Positions 17,727-27,916 of a stretch of DNA of 64,000 nucleotides are shown here, piece by piece; position 1 is the stretch's first letter, and each line of letters begins with the position of its first letter. A model generated the notes under the pieces. That model worked only from the letters and a program-made list of their open reading frames with translations. It ran no database searches and was not told the DNA's origin. Origin of the DNA: Chryseobacterium sp. IHB B 17019 (GTDB lineage: Bacteria; Bacteroidota; Bacteroidia; Flavobacteriales; Weeksellaceae). The translations under genes were made by a program, and so were the position numbers. The DNA lies in contig NZ_CP013293.1 of the NCBI RefSeq assembly GCF_001456155.1, forward strand, positions 248,001 to 312,000, given 5' to 3'.

Positions 17727-18656
17727 ATGAAAATACTATTTAAAAGTTTTTGTGTGTTTGTGCTGCATTCAGTCTTTTTCCTGCATACCAAAGCGCAGAA
17801 GCACGACAGCATACCGATTAAAGACAGCCTTGTAACCGAATCGAGGTTGAGGACAGGAAAGATTGAACCTTATTGGTTGACGGTCACGTACGATAAGACT
17901 ACACATATTATCTTCCCTTCCAAAATAAAATATGTGGATCTGGGTAGTGAGAACCTGATTGCGGGAAAAGCCGATGCTGCCGAAAATGTATTGCGCGTAA
18001 AAGCAGCAGTGAGAAACTTTGAATCTGAAACGAATTTCTCAGTCATAACGGAGGATGGTAAATTTTACAGTTTCGACGTTTTCTACAGTGGATATCCCTC
18101 TACTTTAAATTACGATGTGTTGAAAATGCTTCAGCACCAGGAGAAGGAAAAAGTTAATGATGTTCTCTTTGAAGACCTTGGAGATCACAGCCCATCGCTG
18201 ACCGAAGCTGCGCTAAAAAATATTTACATTAAAAACAAGAAACTGATCAGGCATATCGGCTCGTACAGTTTTGGAATAAGCTTCTTATTGAAAGGAATCT
18301 ACATCCATATGGGAAAATTCTACTTTCATACCGAAATCAAAAACAACACCAATGTGCCGTTTCCCATTGATTTCATGACCTTCAAGATCGTAGACAACAA
18401 AAGCGCTAGACAGACAGCTGTGCAGGAAAATGAAATGGCTCCCTTGAGAACCTATATTCCGCTGACTGATGTACAAGATCACCGCACAGAACGGAATGTT
18501 TTTTTACTCAACCAATTTACCCTTGCGGACGATAAGATGCTCGTCATTGAACTTTATGAAAAAAACGGTGGCAGACACCAGAGACTGGAAGTTCAAAATG
18601 AAGACCTGATCCATGCAAAACCCGTAAAGAACCTCCAACTGACTTTCAACGACTAA
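17727..18656 (+). CDS. traN: Conjugative transfer protein TraN (VirB9-like, DUF4138)
   Basis: A 309-aa exported protein with a signal peptide ending at HTKAQK. The TYDKTTHIIFPSKIKYVDLG motif is the TraN/VirB9 signature, and a second beta domain (YSFGISFLLKGIYIHMGKFY) follows. It forms the periplasmic/outer-membrane part of the core complex with TraM. It is 21 bp after traM and 12 bp before traO, and looks complete. Confidence 0.93.
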   Translation: MKILFKSFCVFVLHSVFFLHTKAQKHDSIPIKDSLVTESRLRTGKIEPYWLTVTYDKTTHIIFPSKIKYVDLGSENLIAGKADAAENVLRVKAAVRNFESETNFSVITEDGKFYSFDVFYSGYPSTLNYDVLKMLQHQEKEKVNDVLFEDLGDHSPSLTEAALKNIYIKNKKLIRHIGSYSFGISFLLKGIYIHMGKFYFHTEIKNNTNVPFPIDFMTFKIVDNKSARQTAVQENEMAPLRTYIPLTDVQDHRTERNVFLLNQFTLADDKMLVIELYEKNGGRHQRLEVQNEDLIHAKPVKNLQLTFND

Positions 18657-18668
18657 CGCCTGACTGCT

Positions 18669-19232
18669 ATGACTAAATATATTTTTACCGCATTATTTTC
18701 GGTCGTGTTTACGACAAGTATTTATGCACAAAGACTGCTTAAAGGTCAAAAAGGATTTGAAGCCACGATAGGGTTGATTTCAGATAAAAAGCCTGTTCAT
18801 GATTATTTTTATGCGCAAGTGGGAATGACCGTAAACGGCAAAAAAGGGGGGTATCATTTCTTTTCTTTGGAATACTCCTACAAAAAACATGAGTTTCAAA
18901 AATATGCTATTCCTGTAGAAAGCTATGTTGCCGAAACCGGTTACAGCTTTGTTTTATTGGGCGATTGGACCAAAGTCGTTTCATTAAATATAGGGCTCAG
19001 TGCTCTGGTAGGGTACGAGGTCATTAACCGGGGAGAAAGTACCCTTCCCAATGGTGCTATGATCCAAAATAAAGACAGCTTTATTTATGGAGGCGGGGTG
19101 AGGCTGTCTCTGGAAACTTTTATCACCGATCATGTGCTGTTGCTTTTGCAGGGAAGGACAAAAGCGGTATGGGGAACATCCCTTGAACGAATCCGTCCAT
19201 CAGCAGGTGTCGGCGTCCGATACATATTTTAA
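18669..19232 (+). CDS. traO: Conjugative transfer protein TraO (outer membrane barrel)
   Basis: A 187-aa protein with a signal peptide ending SIYAQ. Alternating aromatic beta strands run through it, and the C-terminus ends in a phenylalanine (VGVRYIF) as for outer-membrane beta-barrels. Sequence style (KGQKGFEATIG, FFSLEYSYKKHEF) fits TraO of Bacteroidetes elements. Its place after traN agrees. Confidence 0.88.
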   Translation: MTKYIFTALFSVVFTTSIYAQRLLKGQKGFEATIGLISDKKPVHDYFYAQVGMTVNGKKGGYHFFSLEYSYKKHEFQKYAIPVESYVAETGYSFVLLGDWTKVVSLNIGLSALVGYEVINRGESTLPNGAMIQNKDSFIYGGGVRLSLETFITDHVLLLLQGRTKAVWGTSLERIRPSAGVGVRYIF

Positions 19233-19250
19233 CTTTTAAAATCTATAAAA

Positions 19251-19712
19251 ATGAAGAATTTTGATAGCGAGAAAAGCTCATTTATGAAAAGAGTGATTTT
19301 CACGATAAGTATGTTTTTAATGATAATCGCAGTATCTGCACTGAATTCCTGTGACAAAGAACTGGATATTAAAACGGATTTTCCCTTTGAACTCAAAATT
19401 ATGCCTGTCCCTAAAAACATTGGGAATGGGGAAACAATAGAGATCAGATGTGCTATAGAGGCGGAAGGAAATTATCAGGCAACTAAATATTTTATCCGGT
19501 ATTTCCAGTTCGACGGCGAAGGTAAACTACTGTTGGCAAACGGAAAAATGTTTACTTTAAAGCCAAATAACACATATATACTACCTGAGCAGATATTCAG
19601 GATGTATTACATATCCGAATCCATAGTTTCACAATCTTTTGACGTTTGGGTTTCCGATGACTGGGGTCACGAGCAGAAGGTAAGTTTCCAGTTTAATGCA
19701 AGTGACAAATAA
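19251..19712 (+). CDS. traQ: Conjugative transfer lipoprotein TraQ (DUF3872)
   Basis: A 153-aa lipoprotein. A hydrophobic segment ends in the lipobox LNSC (cysteine at residue 34). The single beta domain FELKIMPVPKNIGNGETIEI...SFDVWVSDDWGHEQ matches DUF3872/TraQ. An internal ATG at 19284 (MKRVIFTIS) may be the true start because it sits at the beginning of the signal region. It is the last tra gene in the window; traP (primase), usually just before traQ, is missing. The operon ends at the terminator at 19741. Confidence 0.88.
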   Translation: MKNFDSEKSSFMKRVIFTISMFLMIIAVSALNSCDKELDIKTDFPFELKIMPVPKNIGNGETIEIRCAIEAEGNYQATKYFIRYFQFDGEGKLLLANGKMFTLKPNNTYILPEQIFRMYYISESIVSQSFDVWVSDDWGHEQKVSFQFNASDK

Positions 19713-19740
19713 AAAGTATAAGATATAATGGTTAACAGGA

Positions 19741-19765
19741 AGTCTGCCCGAGGGCAGACTTTTTT
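19741..19765 (+). terminator. Terminator of the tra operon
   Basis: AGTCTGCCC and GGGCAGACT form a perfect 9-bp stem with a 2-base GA centre, followed by TTTTTT. It lies 28 bp after traQ and closes the traE-traQ transcript. Confidence 0.9.
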
Positions 19766-19917
19766 ATTATATATATTCTACTTAGTCCAAAAATTTCTAA
19801 CGATTTATAAGTTATCGAAGTCATTTATAATACGACAAGTTCTGTCGCAGTGACGATCTAGCTTTGCATTAGTAAAGTAAAGCTGGATGATATGAAGTTT
19901 TTTTTAAACTCATTTCA

Positions 19918-19960
19918 GGGTTTTTACGGAAAAATAATATAAAAAAATCAGTAAAAACCC
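19918..19960. repeat. 10-bp inverted repeat in the leader of the cargo operon
   Basis: GGGTTTTTAC (19918-19927) and GTAAAAACCC (19951-19960) are perfect inverted repeats spaced by 23 AT-rich bases. They lie in the 250-bp gap between the tra terminator and the type IX-sorted protein gene. A second imperfect inverted repeat (AGCTTTGC/GTAAAGCT) lies near 19860-19883. Could be a leader structure or a protein-binding site at the ICE/cargo boundary. Confidence 0.4.
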
Positions 19961-20023
19961 CATTGCCTTGAAAAGTGGTTTGGGACTAGCTTTACTGCTT
20001 TGAATTAAAAAATTACAATGCTT

Positions 20024-21562
20024 ATGAAAAAAGTTTATGTGACAGCACTTACTATCTGCGCTGTCTTTGGCTTGTCCGCGCAAGAAGTAATCTGGGAAAA
20101 GGAGATCAAATCAAGCACACAGGATTTTCTCAGCCAACTTACCACGACGCTCGACGGGCAATATTTAATTACCGGAAGTTCGATACAAACCAAAGACCTT
20201 GTGGCGGACAACCAGAACAATGGTTACGATTTTCACTTAGTCAAACTTGATCAGCAAGGTGAACTGATCTATGAAAAGTTCTTTGTTGGAAACAATCATG
20301 ATTTTCTTTCTGCTACTGTTGCTACGCAAGAAGGTGGATTTTTTCTTGCCGGAACTTCTTATAGTGGAAAATCTTTAGACAAAAAAGAAGAATCTAAAGG
20401 AGGATCAGATTTTTGGTTGATTAGGATTAATGAACTTGGAGATGAATTATGGCAGAAAACTTTTGGTTCTACATCCGATGAAGAAGCAAGAGCTGCAATT
20501 CAAACCACAGATTTTGGATTTTTCGTTGCGGGTAATGTTCAGAATTCGGCAAAAGGTTACGGCTCCAAAGATGTTTTGATTGTAAGACTGGATAAAAACG
20601 GAAAAGAATTATCACAAATCGTGTTGGGCGGAAAAGGATTGGACGAAGTAGAGAAAATGATTCCTACCAAAGATGGCGGAGCTTTACTGGGAGTCTACTC
20701 CAGAAGCAATTCAGGAGGATCAAAGAAAACAGAAAACTTTGGTGAAGGAGATTACTGGATCATTAAGCTTAGCAAAGACGGAAAAGTAGAATGGGAAAAG
20801 AACTATGGCGGAAAAGGAGATGATCATTTAAGAACACTCGCTTTAACATCAACTGGTTTTTTAATCGGTGGAGAATCAAGATCAGAAAGATCAGGCAATA
20901 AATCTGTAGGAATAGAAGAAGGAACAGATTTATGGCTTATCTCACTTAATGAAAGAGGGGAAGAAATCTGGCAGAAGTCTTACAATTTCAAAAACCGGGA
21001 TGTTTTGATGGGAATGAGTGTTCTCCACGCTTCTGATGATATATCGTCCAAAGGAATATTAATAGGCGGTTATACCCAGGCAGAAGGAAGAACGGAAAAT
21101 GATGATGAAACGTTTTGGATGTTATACTTAGACCAAAATGGAAATGAACAGTGGAGAAAACATGTAAAAGGAGAATCCAGAAAGAAAGAGGAAAGGCTAT
21201 CTGACATAAAACTCAATAGAGACGGTTCTATTATTCTGGCAGGAACAAGTGCAGAAGAACTTGGAAAAGAGAACTGGAAGATTGTAAAGCTTGGAGATAA
21301 GCAGATTGATCAGTTAATAGAAACGCAGGATATTAAGATTTACCCGAATCCTGTGTCGGATTATGCATATGTAGAAATCGGCTTTGATTTCAAGGAAGCT
21401 GATATTTTGCTGTATGATATGTCTGGAAGACAGTTGCAGAATCTAAAAACCAAGAATAAAGTTACGAAGATCAATACCCAGCCTTTAATTCAGGGTGCTT
21501 ACCTCATCACCATTAAAACCGATACCAATAAAACAGCAAATGCTAAATTGATTAAGAAATAA
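20024..21562 (+). CDS. Secreted beta-propeller (delta-60-like repeat) protein with type IX sorting tail
   Basis: A 512-aa exported protein. The signal peptide ends near LSAQ. The body is a series of about seven repeats, each with a GGDFWLIRINELGDELWQKT-like core (D/E-x-W-I-x-K-L-x-x-x-G), forming a likely beta-propeller. The last 75 residues (IYPNPVSDYAYVEIGF to KTANAKLIKK) are a type A C-terminal sorting domain for type IX secretion. The protein should therefore be at the cell surface or released. An ATG at 20018 would add two residues. It ends 1 bp before the RHS-like gene, so the three genes form one operon. Confidence 0.85.
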   Translation: MKKVYVTALTICAVFGLSAQEVIWEKEIKSSTQDFLSQLTTTLDGQYLITGSSIQTKDLVADNQNNGYDFHLVKLDQQGELIYEKFFVGNNHDFLSATVATQEGGFFLAGTSYSGKSLDKKEESKGGSDFWLIRINELGDELWQKTFGSTSDEEARAAIQTTDFGFFVAGNVQNSAKGYGSKDVLIVRLDKNGKELSQIVLGGKGLDEVEKMIPTKDGGALLGVYSRSNSGGSKKTENFGEGDYWIIKLSKDGKVEWEKNYGGKGDDHLRTLALTSTGFLIGGESRSERSGNKSVGIEEGTDLWLISLNERGEEIWQKSYNFKNRDVLMGMSVLHASDDISSKGILIGGYTQAEGRTENDDETFWMLYLDQNGNEQWRKHVKGESRKKEERLSDIKLNRDGSIILAGTSAEELGKENWKIVKLGDKQIDQLIETQDIKIYPNPVSDYAYVEIGFDFKEADILLYDMSGRQLQNLKTKNKVTKINTQPLIQGAYLITIKTDTNKTANAKLIKK

Positions 21563-21563
21563 A

Positions 21564-24500
21564 ATGAAAAAGAATTTAATAATACTCTCCGCATTATTAG
21601 CGTCGCTGCTTAATGCACAGGGGATACAGAATTATCAGAACTTTGGTGGAAATTTTTTTCCACAGAGTCCAAATGCCACACCTTTCGCACTTGCAGGTAA
21701 GTATCCTGTAGATATGTATAAAGGTGTACCCAATATAAATATTCAACTATTTGATACAGATGATTTTACGACGTCACTTAGTTATAATGTAAAGTCCATT
21801 AAGCCATCGACAATACCTACATGGGTCGGATTGGGTTGGAGTTTAGATATAGGAGGATCAATTACAAGAATTGTAAATAGTGGTGTGGACGAGGTATATG
21901 TCAGTGGTGCTGTACCGAACAACAGATATTCCTATTTGGACAATTTTTCTACATTAGACAATCCAAATTGGGACAGTCCGTCTGCCTTACAGAGCTTCTA
22001 CAGTGCTAATTTGCAATTCATATTAAATAATGAACCCAATGTTGTCCCTAATCCCGACGAATTTATAATTAATATAGGTGGCCTTACAGGTAGTTTTTAC
22101 CTCAATGAAAAAGGAAAGTGGATTGGTCGCACACGCGATGGGCGTACGCTTAAGATAGAATACCAGTATAAAAACGACTTCGTCTTGCCTGAAAAAACGA
22201 TATTGGGCGGAAGTTATATTGGGGACACTTCATTCACCCTTAAACGCACTTTGTATGGATTTACCGTCACAGCCGATGATGGCACCAAGTATATTTTTGG
22301 GTTGGATGATAATGCTATAGAATTTTCTTCAGTTCCTTCGACAGCTGATACCAATTACAATTCGCACATTGTTCCCTCGGCTTGGAATATCAATGAAATT
22401 ATCTATCCCACTGGTAAAAACATAAAATTTACTTACGAAAGAGATCAGAGAGCTGTGTTTGTAGTTAACAGAAGTGGAAACAGATCATATTATACGCAAG
22501 GATCAAATTCAGGTTCAATTGGAAACTCGGCTTCATCAGGAAACTTACTGGCATTAAGTTCTAATAGGCTAAATAATGTTTATTTGAAGAAAGTGGAAGG
22601 TGAAGATTTTATAGTCAATCTTAACAGGTCATTAGCTAATCAAAAGGAATACGAACAGTTCGATGTGCCTACTAATCAATGGGAACCACCTTATACACAC
22701 CATATTTCTGCTTACAGTAATTTTAAACACTGGTACAAGCTGGACAATGTTAATGTAACCGATAAAGCAGGAAGGATGATTAAAAATATTGTATTCAATT
22801 ACAACAATGATCCGACAGATAGGTTACTTCTAAATAATGTTTTAATTAATGGCATTGAGAAGTATGCATTTCAATACAATTCGCAAAAGCTTCCTAAATA
22901 TATATCTGATGCTACGGATCATTGGGGGTATTATAATGGAACAAGTTTTTATGAATCAGGTATTAATTTTAATGTACCTCAGGATCAAATGAAGAATATA
23001 TTCCAAAATGTATATCCGACATATAAAGTTCCAAACCTGAACATGAGTAGGGCTCAAACCCTTGAAAAGATTACCTATCCGACTGGGGGAACTACAACAT
23101 TCGAATATGAGTTGAATGACTATTCAAAATATGGAGATAAAGACCTCAATGAAACGTATTTAAAGGTGATTCCTACTCCTTCCAATGAGGTTGCAGGGGG
23201 ACTTAGAATTAAAAAAATAAAATCCTGCAATGAGAATAACAACTGCATTAATAAAACATACTCATATCTAAGCGATGATGGAGTGACATCAAGCGGTATA
23301 CTTCCCTATAAACCTGTGTACCTTTTAGATGGATACGAGCCATCTGTTAATTTAAATTTTTGGGAATTTAACTATAATTCATTTCAAAGTCTAAAAAGTG
23401 AAGATAATTCGATTCTTTATAGCAAAGTAACCGAGCTAGACGATAATGGCGGTAAAAAGGAAACCTACTTCACTAATCTAGAGCAATCTGATTACAAAGA
23501 TAAGTCTGGAAACAGTTATTTTGGCTGGCTTGCACCGATATTGTTTAAACAATTACCTTATACCTCATTTTCATTAATGAGAGGTAAACCATTGAAAGAA
23601 ATTGTGTATTCCAACACCAATAAAATAAGCGAGACAATTTATACCTACACACAGCAGACCGATTATTTGAGGGCATATGCCTTCGTTTCAAAGCAATTTG
23701 GACAGGTTCAATCTTGGGGTAGTTGGAGCGATGCAGGAGGGGTTTCATATGGTGCTTTATTAGATGCACACAATATAAATTTTAACAGCAGCTTTTTAGC
23801 CCAGAAGAAAACCATTTTCGAAAATGTAGAGTCTCTGGAGCAGAACTTTTACAATTACACCTATAATACCCCTACCTCCATATGGCGTACAGAAAGTGAC
23901 GGCAATATTTATGTTACCAATTACAAATATGCTTATGATACAAATAATACAGCAATGATTAATAAATATATGGTGGGAGTTCCGTTAGGGCAGGAAATGA
24001 AGAAAAACAATATTGTTCTTTCTAAAACAGAAACAGTGTATCCAACTTCGTTGCCGACAGCACAGACCGGAAACTTATTGTTGCCAACCTCTGAAACCTA
24101 TTTTAATCCGCAAAATAGTAGTCCAAGTACGGAATTGACCTACAATAAATATGATACTGGGGGGAATGTTATTCAGTTTACTACCAAAGATGATATACCT
24201 GTCACTATTATATGGGGGTATAATAAAACGCAGCCTATTGCAAAAATTGAAGGAGCTACTTACGATCAGGTACAGCCATATATTTCCGCTATTCTTACCG
24301 CTTCGGAAAATGATTTCATACCACCAACCGGAGTGACTGCCGACCAAACAGAAACAGCGATGGTAGAGGCCTTAAATGTATTTAGAAAAAATCCTGCGCT
24401 GGTTGGTTATCAAATTACTACTTATTCCTACGATCCGGTTATTGGGGTTAGAAGCGTTACTCCACCATCAGGAATTTCGGAGTTTTACAAATATGACAGT

Positions 24501-24575
24501 AATAGCAGGCTCGAAAGAATAGAGGATGTTAATGGAAAACTGCTTAAAGAATTTAAGTATAACTACAAACCATAA
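21564..24575 (+). CDS. Exported RHS-type shell protein, N-terminal half
   Basis: A 1003-aa exported protein with a signal peptide ending LLNAQG. It contains segments such as GLGWSLDIGGSITRIVNSG and DGTKYIFGLDDNAIEF, and many Tyr-rich short strands (ITYPTGGTTTFEYELNDY). These resemble the N-terminal half of RHS/SpvB-like toxin shells. The last residues (SNSRLERIEDVNGKLLKEFK) are a canonical YD/RHS repeat. It has no core motif or toxin tip, and is followed 8 bp later by the gene carrying them. Together they look like a two-polypeptide RHS shell as seen in other Bacteroidetes. Confidence 0.8.
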   Translation: MKKNLIILSALLASLLNAQGIQNYQNFGGNFFPQSPNATPFALAGKYPVDMYKGVPNINIQLFDTDDFTTSLSYNVKSIKPSTIPTWVGLGWSLDIGGSITRIVNSGVDEVYVSGAVPNNRYSYLDNFSTLDNPNWDSPSALQSFYSANLQFILNNEPNVVPNPDEFIINIGGLTGSFYLNEKGKWIGRTRDGRTLKIEYQYKNDFVLPEKTILGGSYIGDTSFTLKRTLYGFTVTADDGTKYIFGLDDNAIEFSSVPSTADTNYNSHIVPSAWNINEIIYPTGKNIKFTYERDQRAVFVVNRSGNRSYYTQGSNSGSIGNSASSGNLLALSSNRLNNVYLKKVEGEDFIVNLNRSLANQKEYEQFDVPTNQWEPPYTHHISAYSNFKHWYKLDNVNVTDKAGRMIKNIVFNYNNDPTDRLLLNNVLINGIEKYAFQYNSQKLPKYISDATDHWGYYNGTSFYESGINFNVPQDQMKNIFQNVYPTYKVPNLNMSRAQTLEKITYPTGGTTTFEYELNDYSKYGDKDLNETYLKVIPTPSNEVAGGLRIKKIKSCNENNNCINKTYSYLSDDGVTSSGILPYKPVYLLDGYEPSVNLNFWEFNYNSFQSLKSEDNSILYSKVTELDDNGGKKETYFTNLEQSDYKDKSGNSYFGWLAPILFKQLPYTSFSLMRGKPLKEIVYSNTNKISETIYTYTQQTDYLRAYAFVSKQFGQVQSWGSWSDAGGVSYGALLDAHNINFNSSFLAQKKTIFENVESLEQNFYNYTYNTPTSIWRTESDGNIYVTNYKYAYDTNNTAMINKYMVGVPLGQEMKKNNIVLSKTETVYPTSLPTAQTGNLLLPTSETYFNPQNSSPSTELTYNKYDTGGNVIQFTTKDDIPVTIIWGYNKTQPIAKIEGATYDQVQPYISAILTASENDFIPPTGVTADQTETAMVEALNVFRKNPALVGYQITTYSYDPVIGVRSVTPPSGISEFYKYDSNSRLERIEDVNGKLLKEFKYNYKP

Positions 24576-24583
24576 TACAGATC

Positions 24584-27500
24584 ATGAAAAAATATTTAAC
24601 AAACAAAATAATACTACTTTTTTCTGTATTTCTTGCCGGCAATGCTTTAATTGCCCAGGCAAGCAATACTGAAAACTACATATCAGAAAAATCATGCTTC
24701 GATGCGGACTGTGTAAAATATACCGAAACAATCAACTATTTTGACGGACTAGGAAGGGCTAAACAGACTGTAAATGTAAAAGCGTCCCCTACTGCAAAAG
24801 ATGTTGTTACTCATTTTGAATACAACCCTTTTGGAATCCAAACTAAAAACCACCTTCCGGTTCCACAAGTAGGAACCCAAAATGGAGCGATCTACACAAC
24901 TCCGCTGGCTAATGCGAGCGCTATTTACGGATCTGAAAAGATCTATTCTGAAAACGTATTAGAAAACTCGCCGTACGATAGGATCAAACAGAAGATCCAG
25001 TACGGAAATGACTGGACCTTACATCCTGCTAATTACAGCTATGGTGCTAATACGGTTTCCGATGCTGTAAGAAAATTCACCGCCACTACTATTTGGCAAA
25101 ATAATGCTACCAAAAGTACGCTTGGCGAATCAAGTAATTACGCGGCTAACCAACTAAGTAAACAAACCGTAACAGATGAAGACGGGTATTCTACCATTGA
25201 ATTTATTAATAGTAGTGGACAGTTTATTCTTAAAAGAAAGGAAATTACAGTAGGTGATTATGTTGATACCTACTATGTATATAACGAGTTTGATCAGTTG
25301 GCTTTTATTATTCCATCGAAGGCAAATAATTACTCGGATATTGTTACAAATACTGTGAGGCAGGACGATCTGTGTTATCAATATAAGTATGATAACAGGT
25401 ACAGAATGGTTGAAAAAAAGCTGCCTGGGAAAGACTGGGAGTTTATTCTGTACGACAAGCAAGACCGTGTAGTTGCTACCCAGGATGCCAACCTAAGATT
25501 GCAGGGAAGATGGCTTTATACAAAGTATGATCAATTTGGACGAGTTGCTATTACAGGAATTGGTACAGGGGCGGACAGAATTACAGAGCAAGCTATTGTT
25601 GATACATATGGTTCTAACAATGTCAATAGGTTAACTACAGCTTTTTTTGAAAGGCAGGGTATGGATGTCTATTATGGAAATCCAGACAGTACCTATCCGA
25701 ATTCTACAAAATGGGTAACCTTATTATCATTAAATTACTATGATACCTACCCAGGTTATAGTTTTAACCCTTCTTTTCCGACTTCCATTTTGGGCGAGCC
25801 CACTTTAACGCAGAATGAAGCTTCTGAGAACGTAAGTACGAAAAGCCTTCCTGTCATTAGCTTAATTAAAAACATTGAAAATGACAGTTGGACTAGGAAA
25901 TACAGTTATTATGATAAAAAAGGCAGAATAATAGGACAATATACTATTAATCATTTGGGTGGTTATAACCGTGTAGAAAATAAATTGGATTTTATTGGAA
26001 AAACAATCCAGGTAAAAACACACCATAAGAGATTATCTACAGATACAGAAGTTGTAATCAATGAAGACTTCGAGTATGATGATCTAAAAAGGCTTAAAAA
26101 GCACTGGCATCAGGTGAACAATGGAACATTGGAACTATTGACCGACAATACCTACAGTGAGCGGTCATTATTGTCCAATCAAAAGGTTGGGAATAATCTT
26201 CAAAGCATCGATTATGAATATGATGTTAGAGGCTGGATGACTAAAATAAATGATCCTGCGAGTTTAGGAAGCAAATTGTTCGGTTATCAAATTAAATATC
26301 ATAATCCTGATCCTTTATTGGGAATTCAGGAGCCAAAATATAACGGAAATATTTCCGAGGTTGACTGGAAAACGGCAACTGATGGTATCCTAAAGAGATA
26401 TACTTATAAATATGATGGTCTAAACAGACTTACAGATGGAAAAAGCTACCAGCCCTTATCATCAACCTTAAATATAGATTACTACGAGACTGTAGAATAC
26501 GATAATAACGGGAATATTACAGTTTTGCAGCGCGGACAAAAAGGAATGGGAAGTCCAACCACCACTGAGGTGATAGACAACTTGACATACACTTATCAAG
26601 GGAATAGGCTTTTGACAATAACCGATGCATCTGGGAATTTTGCCGGTTATCGAGGTGGAGGTAATGTTATTAGTTATGACGATAATGGTAACATGACCAG
26701 TATGGTTGACAAGAGAATTAAGAAAATTGACTATAACTTCCTAAACCTGCCTACCAATGTTCAAATGAATGCTGCCATTGGCGAAGGATATGCTTTTAAC
26801 TACATCTACGGTGCAGATGGGACAAAATTTAGAAGGAGGTATACCAAACAGTCGACAATTATTGATACAGAGTATTTGGATAACTTTCATTATGAATTTA
26901 CTTCGCTGCTGCCAACAGCTGCTAGTTTGAAATTTGTTTCAACCTCGGAAGGATATTACAGTTTTGAAAATAATAAGTATATTTATCACTATAAAGATCA
27001 GGTAGGAAATATCAGAGTATCTTACTACAAAGATGCCACGGGAGATGCAGTTATTGATAATGAAGTAGATTATTTCCCATTTGGACTGGAACACGGAAGT
27101 ATTACACAATCAATTACTCCTAGCTACAAGTATGGCTTTCAGTCCCAAGAAAAACAGGTTCAGCAAGGATGGAGTTCTTTTAAGTGGAGAAATTATGACC
27201 CATCTGTAGGTAGGTTTTTTAATGTTGACCCGTTAAGTGAGAAATATGCTTTTCAGTCACATTATAACTTTTCTGAAAATAGAGTAATTGACGGCAAGGA
27301 ATTGGAAGGCCTTGAGTGGGTTGGTGTAGTTACAAGAGTAATGCCTCTAATGGAGAATTCAAGTGTTCGGCCAATAATAGAACCAATAACTAAACCAGAA
27401 GTGGTTGAAGGTACTGTTAAAGTAGGTAGATTTTCCAAAGAACAACTGGGACATTTTGATAGAGGTCGAAGAGTTGAATTAGAGCAGATCAACAAAATGA

Positions 27501-27889
27501 ATGAAGAGGGACAAAGTGTTGCTAAAAACGGGAAAAATTATGAAGCAACTGATCCTAAGACCGGTAGAACCGGAGAAACTAGACCCGATGGCTTTACGAA
27601 GGAGGGAAGACCAGTTGAGGTGAAAAATGTCAAGAAACAGGGCTTTACTAGGCAGTTGAGGCTTCAGGATAACCTGACTAAAGGTAAAAGATTAATCCTA
27701 CGAATAAATAAAGATGCACAAATTACAAAGCCTTTAAAAGATTCTGGAGTAGAGATTCAACCTTATAGTGTTACTCCACCTGCTAAAGTGGATAATACAA
27801 GAGCAACTACGCCCCTTCCTGCTGTAATAAATCCGCAGAATGCTGCTCCAAAGGAAGACAAGTGTGGTAAGATACCTGGGTGTGTTTAA
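24584..27889 (+). CDS. RHS polymorphic toxin (DUF6443 plus RHS core) with PD-(D/E)XK nuclease-like tip
   Basis: A 1101-aa exported protein. The signal peptide ends near IAQA. YFDGLGRAKQTVNVKAS is the DUF6443 start, then many YD repeats follow, and the RHS core motif (RNYDPSVGRFFNVDPLSEKY) begins at residue 869. Behind the core is a variable C-terminal tip of about 190 residues. In it R-P-D-G (1000-1003) followed by E1012-V-K1014 forms a PD-(D/E)XK nuclease signature, flanked by GRTGETRPDG and QLRLQDNLTKGKRLI. This suggests a DNA- or RNA-cleaving restriction-fold toxin. The small gene 27 bp downstream is the expected immunity partner. Signal peptide and neighbours imply export, but the release route is not evident. 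Confidence 0.85.
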   Translation: MKKYLTNKIILLFSVFLAGNALIAQASNTENYISEKSCFDADCVKYTETINYFDGLGRAKQTVNVKASPTAKDVVTHFEYNPFGIQTKNHLPVPQVGTQNGAIYTTPLANASAIYGSEKIYSENVLENSPYDRIKQKIQYGNDWTLHPANYSYGANTVSDAVRKFTATTIWQNNATKSTLGESSNYAANQLSKQTVTDEDGYSTIEFINSSGQFILKRKEITVGDYVDTYYVYNEFDQLAFIIPSKANNYSDIVTNTVRQDDLCYQYKYDNRYRMVEKKLPGKDWEFILYDKQDRVVATQDANLRLQGRWLYTKYDQFGRVAITGIGTGADRITEQAIVDTYGSNNVNRLTTAFFERQGMDVYYGNPDSTYPNSTKWVTLLSLNYYDTYPGYSFNPSFPTSILGEPTLTQNEASENVSTKSLPVISLIKNIENDSWTRKYSYYDKKGRIIGQYTINHLGGYNRVENKLDFIGKTIQVKTHHKRLSTDTEVVINEDFEYDDLKRLKKHWHQVNNGTLELLTDNTYSERSLLSNQKVGNNLQSIDYEYDVRGWMTKINDPASLGSKLFGYQIKYHNPDPLLGIQEPKYNGNISEVDWKTATDGILKRYTYKYDGLNRLTDGKSYQPLSSTLNIDYYETVEYDNNGNITVLQRGQKGMGSPTTTEVIDNLTYTYQGNRLLTITDASGNFAGYRGGGNVISYDDNGNMTSMVDKRIKKIDYNFLNLPTNVQMNAAIGEGYAFNYIYGADGTKFRRRYTKQSTIIDTEYLDNFHYEFTSLLPTAASLKFVSTSEGYYSFENNKYIYHYKDQVGNIRVSYYKDATGDAVIDNEVDYFPFGLEHGSITQSITPSYKYGFQSQEKQVQQGWSSFKWRNYDPSVGRFFNVDPLSEKYAFQSHYNFSENRVIDGKELEGLEWVGVVTRVMPLMENSSVRPIIEPITKPEVVEGTVKVGRFSKEQLGHFDRGRRVELEQINKMNEEGQSVAKNGKNYEATDPKTGRTGETRPDGFTKEGRPVEVKNVKKQGFTRQLRLQDNLTKGKRLILRINKDAQITKPLKDSGVEIQPYSVTPPAKVDNTRATTPLPAVINPQNAAPKEDKCGKIPGCV

Positions 27890-27916
27890 GTATTAACAAA
27901 AAACGAATTATAGAAT

